The position numbers and the translations under genes were made by a program. The notes under the pieces were generated by a model that saw only the letters and a list, made by a program, of their open reading frames with translations, had not been told where the DNA came from and made no database searches. From Thermoplasmata archaeon (GTDB lineage: Archaea; Thermoplasmatota; Penumbrarchaeia; Penumbrarchaeales; Penumbrarchaeaceae), in the NCBI GenBank assembly GCA_023145185.1, contig JAGLEG010000068.1, positions 1 through 5,699 of the forward strand: a stretch of 5,699 nt of DNA, in the 5' to 3' direction. This document shows, piece by piece, positions 1-3,277 of this stretch. The number at the start of each line of letters is the position of its first letter. The stretch's first letter is position 1.

Positions 1-185
1 TGATACCCATTGAATATACGGATAAATATGGGGTCACAAACCTTTTTCGAGTTGAGTTATCAAATCATTGGAGAATGTTGTATACGTTGACCGAAGGAGA
101 GAGTGTTATCGAGATCATAGCATTTGTCTTGGATATTATTGATCACGGTAAATATGACAAGAAATTCGGATACAAGAAGAAATGA
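1..185 (+). CDS. RelE/ParE-type toxin, C-terminal part (gene begins left of window)
   Basis: The frame is open from the left edge and ends at the TGA at 183-185, giving 60 visible residues. The sequence reads YGVTNLFRVELSNHWRMLY, then a strand EIIAFVLDIIDH, then a basic end KYDKKFGYKKK. This is the usual end of archaeal RelE/ParE-fold mRNA interferases: the 'N-L-(Y/F)-R-V/I' strand, the 'W-R-(M/L)-L-Y-T' strand with its conserved Arg, the 'I-E-I-I-x-F-V-L-D-I-x-D-H' strand and a final 'Y-D-K-x-F-G-Y'. The family cleaves mRNA on the ribosome and is normally neutralised by an antitoxin encoded directly upstream, which would lie outside this window. Reading of the fold is from motif memory only. 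Whether the gene is intact upstream cannot be seen. Confidence 0.7.
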   Translation, partial: IPIEYTDKYGVTNLFRVELSNHWRMLYTLTEGESVIEIIAFVLDIIDHGKYDKKFGYKKK

Positions 186-186
186 T

Positions 187-242
187 TTCCCTGAACTCTT
201 CATGACGATCACGTAAAGAGAAATGAAGGGAAGCTGATCAGC
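187..242. repeat. Nested inverted repeat and palindrome just after the RelE-type stop codon
   Basis: Two bases after the toxin stop codon, TTCCCT (187-192) pairs with AGGGAA (227-232). Inside it, CTCTT (196-200) pairs with AAGAG (216-220). It is followed at once by the perfect 10-bp palindrome GCTGATCAGC (233-242). The structure could serve as a 3'-end hairpin for the toxin mRNA. There is no T-run of the kind archaeal terminators usually use, so the terminator role is a guess. Group II introns of the IIC class prefer to insert downstream of such hairpins, which may matter for the next feature. Confidence 0.3.
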
Positions 243-290
243 GTGGGAGCAGTTTCATTTATGAATAAAGCGTGGGTGGATCAGGGGTGA

Positions 291-575
291 GTGCGACGAA
301 ATGGTAAGAATCCCACAGATGCAAGTGAATAGACTAGGTTGAACGGTATTTTGCAATGCGAAATATCCATCGAGGATTGTGAATTGCCGGTGAGGAGCAA
401 GGGAGATTTCCCCCGGCTACCGGCTTATAAGTGGACATTTCTACATCGTCCCGGAAAAAGGCCTAGGGTTGTTCCGTGAAATGGCCCACGGATCGTTGAA
501 AAGATCGATATAATGCAGATAAAACCCTTGATAATGAATGGTAAAATCGTTATAAGTTGCCCCCGGAAACACTCA
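291..575 (+). ncRNA. Highly structured stretch resembling the 5' domain of a group II intron (truncated, no reverse transcriptase)
   Basis: The stretch begins GTGCGAC at 291, the form seen at the 5' end of many group II introns (GUGYG). Dense pairing follows: GGTATTT/AAATATCC around 345-368 with one bulge; GCCGGT (386-391)/ACCGGC (419-424) enclosing AGC/GCT and GGGA (401-404)/TCCC (409-412); GGAC (433-436)/GTCC (448-451); AGGGTT (465-470)/AACCCT (523-528) enclosing CCGTG (474-478)/CACGG (487-491); and ATAATG/CGTTAT near 531-554. TTGCCCC (557-563) can pair with the GGGGTGA (284-290) just before position 291, allowing two G-U pairs, which is the relation expected of EBS1 and IBS1. No domain V-like hairpin and no reverse transcriptase ORF follow, so at most this is a 5' remnant. 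No coding frame explains the stretch. The right boundary is arbitrary. It could instead be another structured RNA. Confidence 0.35.
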
Positions 576-698
576 AGCTCGTCCCATAATTCGACCTGTT
601 ATTTCCCGTTTTCGACCTGGAACATGATGTCAGTTTTATGTTGTGTTGATGCCCATGATCGATTTCTATCTGGTTGGCGGTGACAAAATTAAAGTTAG
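576..698. other. Intergenic stretch without a recognisable gene
   Basis: No coding frame is supported here on either strand. The only pattern seen is a direct repeat TTCGACCTG at 590-598 and 611-619, with starts 21 bp apart (about two helical turns), which could be a paired protein-binding site. The stretch then becomes AT-rich toward the TATA box at 700-707. Confidence 0.3.
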
Positions 699-699
699 G

Positions 700-707
700 T
701 TTATATA
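700..707 (+). promoter_or_regulatory. Archaeal TATA box for the small ORF at 729
   Basis: TTTATATA is a near-ideal archaeal TATA box and is preceded by a purine-rich AAAGTTAG that could be the BRE. Transcription expected about 25 nt downstream would begin close to 729, so a message from here would be leaderless, starting at or next to the ATGATG at 729-734. Confidence 0.5.
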
Positions 708-728
708 CAAATGGATTCATTGTTTTAT

Positions 729-821
729 ATGATGGCCGGAGAAAAAAGATGTCCCGAAGACGAGATTTTTCTAAGCGAGGTTAGAAGGTGGAAGGAGATC
801 ATACCCGAACTCCTGGATTGA
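729..821 (+). CDS. Possible 30-residue leaderless protein or truncated N-terminus
   Basis: ATG at 729 opens a frame of 30 codons ending TGA at 819-821. It encodes a charged, probably helical peptide that includes the stretch EIFLSEVRRWKEIIPELLD. An in-frame ATG at 711 exists, but the TATA box at 700-707 would place the transcript start near 729, so the ATG at 729 (or 732) is preferred. I do not recognise the family. The abrupt end after a well-formed amphipathic segment suggests either a genuine micro-protein or the N-terminal remnant of a longer gene. The case rests on promoter spacing and the T-rich stretch at 866-875. Chance occurrence of so short a frame is quite possible. Confidence 0.25.
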   Translation: MMAGEKRCPEDEIFLSEVRRWKEIIPELLD

Positions 822-865
822 CGGTCATCTACATCGGTCAACCATTTTCTTGTACATTCAGAATG

Positions 866-875
866 TTTCTTTTTT
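866..875 (+). terminator. T-rich run, possible archaeal terminator
   Basis: TTTCTTTTTT on the plus strand lies 45 nt after the stop of the small ORF. Oligo-T runs on the non-template strand are the common archaeal termination signal. A weak 5-bp hairpin, TTGAC (818-822)/GTCAA (837-841), lies upstream of it. Confidence 0.35.
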
Positions 876-915
876 AATAAGGGTCCTGTGAATTCGAATC
901 GAGGAAGCAGGGAGA

Positions 916-1512
916 TCATTTGATTTTTCTTAATCTCGATAATTCTTTGATTGTGAAGATAAAGGTATATTTGTTGATTATACTCTGGTGTGTAATCCGG
1001 ATCTTCATCAGCTGTTTTCCACATTGACATATGCCAGGGATCAATTTGTGTTCTGAACCGCAATAAGGGCATCTAAGGTTATTATTCGCAAATCTTTTTG
1101 CTGCGAATGTTTTGTACGGAATTATTCTTTCATCAAAGTGTTTGCATATTTCTTCAAATCCAAATTCATCCAGATCAGTAGAGGCCACTTTCAGTGCAAA
1201 ATCCACTTCTTCCTTTTTATCAAGTTTACGAAGGTAGTATCGATTCATTAAACACGTCTCAAACACCGTTACAATAGCTGTGCGCTTATTGCAATCTACG
1301 AAAGGATGTCTTCTTGAGATCCCCTCATAAAGGCGGGCAGCGGTTTTTACAATATTTCGATATGTTGCTGGAATATCATAAGTTTGAACTCTATCGAGAA
1401 GATTTTCGATCTGTCCATATCCTGAAGGAGGAGTGCCCGTTTGTGTGGACTCAGGTTTTTTCTGATTAGCTTTAGTAACTCGAATATCGTGGATTCTAAT
1501 AATATCCTCCAC
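916..1512 (-). CDS. doc: Doc/Fic-family toxin with C-terminal zinc ribbon
   Basis: 198 residues starting at a GTG (1512-1510). Residues about 30-130 form a Fic/Doc core: GYGQIENLLDRV, an AARLYEGI helix, then the active-site motif HPFVDCNKRT at residues 69-78 and a helix with a FETCLMNR stretch. Doc enzymes carry HxFx(D/N)ANK(R/G) and transfer phosphate from nucleotides to EF-Tu; classical Fic proteins carry G and AMPylate. Here position 74 is Cys instead of Ala or Gly, which is unusual. After the core, C148-PY-C151 and C162-Q-C164 form a four-cysteine zinc-ribbon-like knuckle, followed by a basic, hydrophobic tail of about 30 residues. Plain Doc proteins are about 125 residues, so the extension is extra. 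The gene lies 11 nt behind the small gene at 1628-1524, with GAGGT about 8 nt before the GTG as ribosome binding site, so the two form an operon. Activity and target are inferred from the family only. Confidence 0.85.
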   Translation of the reverse strand: MEDIIRIHDIRVTKANQKKPESTQTGTPPSGYGQIENLLDRVQTYDIPATYRNIVKTAARLYEGISRRHPFVDCNKRTAIVTVFETCLMNRYYLRKLDKKEEVDFALKVASTDLDEFGFEEICKHFDERIIPYKTFAAKRFANNNLRCPYCGSEHKLIPGICQCGKQLMKIRITHQSIINKYTFIFTIKELSRLRKIK

Positions 1513-1523
1513 AGTGGGTACCT

Positions 1524-1628
1524 CTAGTAATTGCTGAGTTCGTCTAATACGTCACCCCATTCCTCTTCCAATGTATCGACTTCGACCTCAATTGTGTCTT
1601 CCTCTTTTTTTCTACTTCGGGGTGACAT
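1524..1628 (-). CDS. Small acidic protein, probable antitoxin of the Doc toxin
   Basis: 34 residues: a basic start (MSPRSRKKEED) followed by a very acidic, probably helical stretch (TIEVEVDTLEEEWGDVLDEL). The ATG at 1628 has GGTGGAGG six bases upstream, one of the best ribosome binding sites in the window, and the TAG stop lies 11 nt before the Doc start. Position directly upstream of doc, small size and acidic C-terminus match the Phd role, in which an acidic helical tail plugs the Fic groove. Phd itself is about 73 residues with an N-terminal DNA-binding domain, which this protein lacks, so it may be a minimal inhibitor or a different family. I do not recognise a named family. It could also be a leader peptide, but the strong start signal argues for expression. 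Confidence 0.6.
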   Translation of the reverse strand: MSPRSRKKEEDTIEVEVDTLEEEWGDVLDELSNY

Positions 1629-1634
1629 CTGCTT

Positions 1635-1642
1635 CCTCCACC
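1635..1642 (-). promoter_or_regulatory. Ribosome binding site deciding the start of the 34-residue gene
   Basis: On the minus strand this reads GGTGGAGG, ending six bases before the ATG at 1628. The GGAGG core is complementary to the 3' end of archaeal 16S rRNA (CCUCC). It selects the ATG at 1628 and shows that this very short frame is a real translation unit. Confidence 0.6.
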
Positions 1643-1676
1643 ATTTTCAGCCTATACGCACTAATCATTTTACACA

Positions 1677-1690
1677 CATATATGTTTTTC
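1677..1690 (-). promoter_or_regulatory. BRE and TATA box of the small-protein/doc operon
   Basis: Read on the minus strand, GAAAAA (BRE-like) is followed by CATATATG, centred near 1680. A start about 25 nt downstream, near 1655, leaves a leader of about 27 nt, which agrees with this gene using a Shine-Dalgarno site. Confidence 0.5.
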
Positions 1691-1723
1691 CAGAAGATTG
1701 TTACTGATCTAATTACGTTTAAA

Positions 1724-1800
1724 TCAATCCGGTATGATATTTACATCTCCGGCTGATTTTTATTAGTTGGGAGGATCAGCCGGCTGTAGTGCCGGATTGA
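1724..1800. repeat. Nested perfect inverted repeats, possible structured RNA or recombination site
   Basis: The outer arms TCAATCCGG (1724-1732) and CCGGATTGA (1792-1800) are perfect 9-bp complements. Inside, CCGGCTGAT (1749-1757) and ATCAGCCGG (1775-1783) are again perfect 9-bp complements, with a 17-nt loop. The right inner arm overlaps the 10-bp palindrome CAGCCGGCTG (1777-1786). It lies in the divergent region between the doc operon promoter and the antitoxin gene at 1937. No open frame of interest covers it. It may be a folded small RNA, an insertion or excision site, or a regulator-binding region. The strand is undetermined. Confidence 0.45.
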
Positions 1801-1898
1801 TGTGGGTGTGGTCACTGGTCGAAGACCCGAACATTAATGCTCGGACAATTTCAGATTTTTCCTGGTTGAGTGATTATTGTTCGATTGTTAACGATAAT
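1801..1898. other. Intergenic stretch with a further imperfect palindrome
   Basis: No gene is seen. GGTCGAAGACC (1817-1827) is a short hairpin, followed by the 18-bp near-palindrome CCGAACATTAATGCTCGG (1827-1844), broken by one mismatched base pair. The rest is AT-rich promoter DNA of the following gene. Confidence 0.3.
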
Positions 1899-1899
1899 G

Positions 1900-1920
1900 T
1901 TATATAGTTATGATAACTAT
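1900..1920 (+). promoter_or_regulatory. TATA box overlapping a 17-bp operator palindrome
   Basis: TTATATA (1900-1906) is the likely TATA box. Overlapping its right edge, ATAGTTAT (1904-1911), a central G and ATAACTAT (1913-1920) form a perfect palindrome. An operator lying between the TATA box and the transcription start is the layout expected for autorepression by a dimeric antitoxin such as the one encoded at 1937. Confidence 0.5.
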
Positions 1921-1936
1921 GGTAGCTATTGTTACA

Positions 1937-2164
1937 ATGACATACAAAACAATCAATGTCAATCCTCAGACATATGAAAGGCTTGTTTATTACAAGCATG
2001 CGAATATGACCTTCGATGAGGTTCTAAATGATCTTATGAATAAGATCTCAGAAGAGGATTATTACAAGCAGGTCCTTGATGAACACCGTAAGATCGTAGA
2101 AGAGATGAGATCAGGAGAATCTCTCACTGTGGATGAACTTGACGATTTCCTTGATAACGAATGA
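1937..2164 (+). CDS. Small antitoxin-like protein (archaeal RHH/VapB-like type), partner of a broken RelE toxin
   Basis: 75 residues from the ATG at 1937. The N-terminal strand MTYKTINVNPQTYERL and the following helix (MTFDEVLNDLMNKI) match the short ribbon-helix-helix-like archaeal antitoxins, with a strand for DNA contact then two helices. Residues about 45-75 form an acidic helical tail ending in LTVDELDDFLDNE, the kind of segment that binds a RelE-type toxin. In-frame ATGs at 1910 and 1919 lie inside the palindrome and upstream of the transcription start expected from the TATA box, so 1937 with a leader of a few bases is preferred. The frame is intact. The toxin gene behind it (2174) keeps only 24 codons, so this antitoxin is orphaned at this locus. 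The class assignment is from pattern recognition. Confidence 0.65.
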   Translation: MTYKTINVNPQTYERLVYYKHANMTFDEVLNDLMNKISEEDYYKQVLDEHRKIVEEMRSGESLTVDELDDFLDNE

Positions 2165-2173
2165 GGTGTATAT

Positions 2174-2248
2174 TTGTCAGCCTCATCTGCGTTATATGAA
2201 TTGAGCATCTCGAAGAGATTTGCCAAAGGTTTGAAAGACATAGCCTAA
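2174..2248 (+). pseudogene. Truncated RelE/ParE-type toxin, N-terminal 24 residues only
   Basis: A TTG start at 2174 is preceded by GAGGTG (2163-2168), which overlaps the antitoxin stop codon, at a 5-nt spacing: a good ribosome binding site. The frame reads SALYELSISKRFAKGLKDIA, the typical first strand and helix of archaeal RelE-type toxins (YEL-x-(I/Y)-S-K-R-F-x-K-x-L-K), and then stops at TAA 2246-2248. Family members are about 85-95 residues, so roughly three quarters is missing, including all catalytic strands. The break coincides with the first base of the palindromic repeat at 2248, so the insertion or rearrangement that brought this repeat probably cut the gene. The product should be inactive. 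Confidence 0.6.
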
Positions 2249-2282
2249 CTTTGACATATGAGTAAAAATTATGTGTCAAAGT
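2248..2282. repeat. Palindromic repeat, left boundary copy A1
   Basis: ACTTTGACATAT (2248-2259) and ATGTGTCAAAGT (2271-2282) are inverted arms with one mismatch (a G-T wobble). ACTTTGACATATGA (2248-2261) recurs as a perfect 14-bp inverted copy at 4775-4788, on the far side of the block of three genes. See the entry at 4749. Confidence 0.6.
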
Positions 2283-2284
2283 GA

Positions 2285-2339
2285 GGCCTCTCCCAACATT
2301 GAGAGGCTCAGATTAGATTAGATCTATCAAAGTTGGGAT
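2285..2339. repeat. Second palindrome of the left boundary, A2, with an embedded hairpin
   Basis: TCCCAACATTGA (2291-2302) and TCAAAGTTGGGA (2327-2338) are inverted arms with one mismatch. TCAAAGTTGGGAT (2327-2339) recurs as a perfect 13-bp inverted copy at 4749-4761. Overlapping the left arm is a hairpin, GGCCTCTC (2285-2292) against GAGAGGCT (2301-2308), with one wobble pair. A1 and A2 together look like one composite element. Confidence 0.5.
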
Positions 2340-2352
2340 ACAATTGATGATA

Positions 2353-2422
2353 TGAACATTATTGTTCACAATGAGAAAAGGTTCGTTGATACAAGAATAT
2401 TGAAATAGTAAGATTGTCTTAC
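2353..2422 (+). promoter_or_regulatory. Promoter region and operators of the MazE/PIN operon
   Basis: Two perfect palindromes lie upstream of the antitoxin start at 2437: TGAACA (2353-2358)/TGTTCA (2363-2368), and GTAAGA (2408-2413)/TCTTAC (2417-2422) with a 3-nt centre. The second sits about 15-29 bases before the ATG, where it would block the transcription machinery, as expected for MazE/AbrB autoregulation. There is no clear Shine-Dalgarno site before the ATG, so the mRNA is probably leaderless. The TATA box is not clear: AATATT at 2397-2402 or the AT-rich run at 2403-2411 are candidates, and AATATAAT at 2423-2430 is too close to the ATG. Confidence 0.45.
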
Positions 2423-2436
2423 AATATAATGATACT

Positions 2437-2703
2437 ATGAGCGAAATCGAGATAACCAGACTATCTTCAAAGGGACAGATTGTAATACCAAAGGACCTTC
2501 GAGATCTTCTCGATCTTAGAGAAGGTGAGCTATTTGCAATGTACGGTGAAGGCAATACACTTGTTCTGAAGAAACTTGAAGTACCCTCGGTGAGTGAATT
2601 CGAAGAGATATTGAAAAAAGGTTCAGCCATCGGTAAGAAGAAAAAGATATCCAGGAAGGAGATACTCAAAGCGATCTCAGAATTAAGGAACGAGGGGAGT
2701 TAA
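2437..2703 (+). CDS. MazE/AbrB-family (SpoVT-AbrB) antitoxin
   Basis: 88 residues. Residues about 4-48 form a swapped-hairpin AbrB domain: ITRLSSKGQIVIPKDLRDLL (with the hallmark S-S-K-G-Q-I-x-I-P-K), then REGELFAMYGEGNTLVLKKL. Two such chains make the DNA-binding dimer. Residues 49-88 are a charged tail with a lysine cluster (GKKKKISRKE) and helices that should wrap the toxin. The TAA stop lies four bases before the GTG of the PIN gene, so the two are co-translated as a standard antitoxin-first operon. It probably represses its own promoter through the palindromes at 2353-2422 and keeps the PIN toxin inactive. The frame is complete and the pairing with the PIN protein is strongly supported by position. 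Confidence 0.88.
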   Translation: MSEIEITRLSSKGQIVIPKDLRDLLDLREGELFAMYGEGNTLVLKKLEVPSVSEFEEILKKGSAIGKKKKISRKEILKAISELRNEGS

Positions 2704-2707
2704 CTTA

Positions 2708-3106
2708 GTGAAGCGAGTGGTATTGGATTCTAATGTATTCATTTCATCCTTTTTCTGGGAAGGGCGTGAGAGAGATCTACTCAGACTGTGCAAGGAAGGG
2801 AAGGTCAAATTGGTTGTATCCTCATTCATTCTTGAAGAAGTAGAGAAGGTCCTTATCCGAAAATTTAGAGTTGAAGAACATTTATCTCGGTCTTTCATCA
2901 GAGAGATCTTTACCTTTTCTGAGTTGGTAATTACTACTGGTGCTCTCGATGTAATTAAAGAAGATCCTTCTGATGATCATATTCTTGAAACAGCTGTTTT
3001 GGGCAATGTTAGCTTTCTGATCACTGGTGACAATCATTTGTTGAAACTCGGCGATTATAAGGGCGTCGTAATCTGTAAAACAAGCGAGTTTTCTCATGAT
3101 GGTTAA
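2708..3106 (+). CDS. PIN-domain toxin, probable ribonuclease (COG1569-like)
   Basis: 132 residues from GTG 2708, with GAGGGGAG (2692-2699) eight bases upstream as ribosome binding site. The PIN acidic residues are present in order: D7 in VVLDSNVFISSFFW, E43 in ILEEVEKVL, D89/D90 in DPSDDHILETA and D108 in ITGDNHLL. Together they coordinate divalent metal for single-strand RNA cleavage in VapC-like toxins. The VLDSNV start, the 'S-x-x-x-L-x-E' segment and the 'ED-P-x-D-D-x-I-L-E-x-A' block fit the archaeal and bacterial 'putative toxin component, PIN family' group rather than classical short VapC. The usual length of that group is about 130-140 residues, so the gene is full length. All catalytic positions are intact, so it is probably active. 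The RNA target cannot be read from the sequence. Confidence 0.88.
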   Translation: MKRVVLDSNVFISSFFWEGRERDLLRLCKEGKVKLVVSSFILEEVEKVLIRKFRVEEHLSRSFIREIFTFSELVITTGALDVIKEDPSDDHILETAVLGNVSFLITGDNHLLKLGDYKGVVICKTSEFSHDG

Positions 3107-3238
3107 TTTGAGTATGTCAAGTCATTATCATCTGGATCACACTTTATTTATAAATGATGTCGAAAATCTATAGTCCATTTCCATCTGGTTTGCACGGAGT
3201 GTCCACTATCGGGGGTCAGTCCAAAATACAATGAAAAA

Positions 3239-3246
3239 GTATAAAC
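3239..3246 (+). promoter_or_regulatory. TATA box of the ATPase gene
   Basis: GTATAAAC, preceded by the purine-rich AATGAAAAA (BRE-like), would start transcription near 3268, leaving a leader of about ten bases before ATG 3278. The same octamer GTATAAAC recurs at 3270-3277, directly against the ATG, and is too close to act as the TATA box. Upstream, 3107-3230 holds no gene. It has a possible second TATA-like TTTATAAA around 3148-3155 and a GC-rich GTCCACTATCGGGGGTCAGT near 3200-3219 of unknown role. Confidence 0.5.
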
Positions 3247-3277
3247 CATTTCAGGATTATCCAGACTTGGTATAAAC

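Noticed and set aside
291..530. RNase P RNA, because CCGGCTTATAAG at 420-431 recalls the conserved 3' segment
   Set aside because: The matching 5' core (GAGGAAAGUCC type) and the ACAGAA element are missing, so the resemblance is limited to a few bases.
590..619. Direct repeat TTCGACCTG as a CRISPR or iteron start
   Set aside because: There are only two copies in tandem and no regular spacer-repeat array. A related TTCGACCTC at 1580-1588 lies inside a coding region.
725..1072. Minus-strand frame of 115 codons overlapping the end of doc
   Set aside because: It overlaps the zinc-ribbon region of the Doc frame in another phase, has no recognisable motif, and crosses the TATA-driven unit at 729 on the other strand. 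I considered it as a frameshifted continuation of doc, but the Doc frame itself runs through the four cysteines to a normal stop.
1571..1756. Plus-strand frame of 61 codons
   Set aside because: It runs antisense to the 34-residue gene and its promoter and has no ribosome binding site. The composition (Phe/Leu/Ile/Tyr) is that of AT-rich non-coding DNA, and it ends inside the nested inverted repeat.
2313..2669. Minus-strand frame of 118 codons opposite the MazE/AbrB gene
   Set aside because: It is the reverse shadow of the AbrB gene (Ser/Arg/Leu-rich low-complexity translation) and also covers that gene's promoter.
657..3200. Similar 18-mers ATTTCTATCTGGTTGGCG-like at about 664-680 and 3177-3193
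   Set aside because: About 16 of 18 bases agree, which is within what chance can give in a window of this size, and no other shared sequence surrounds them.
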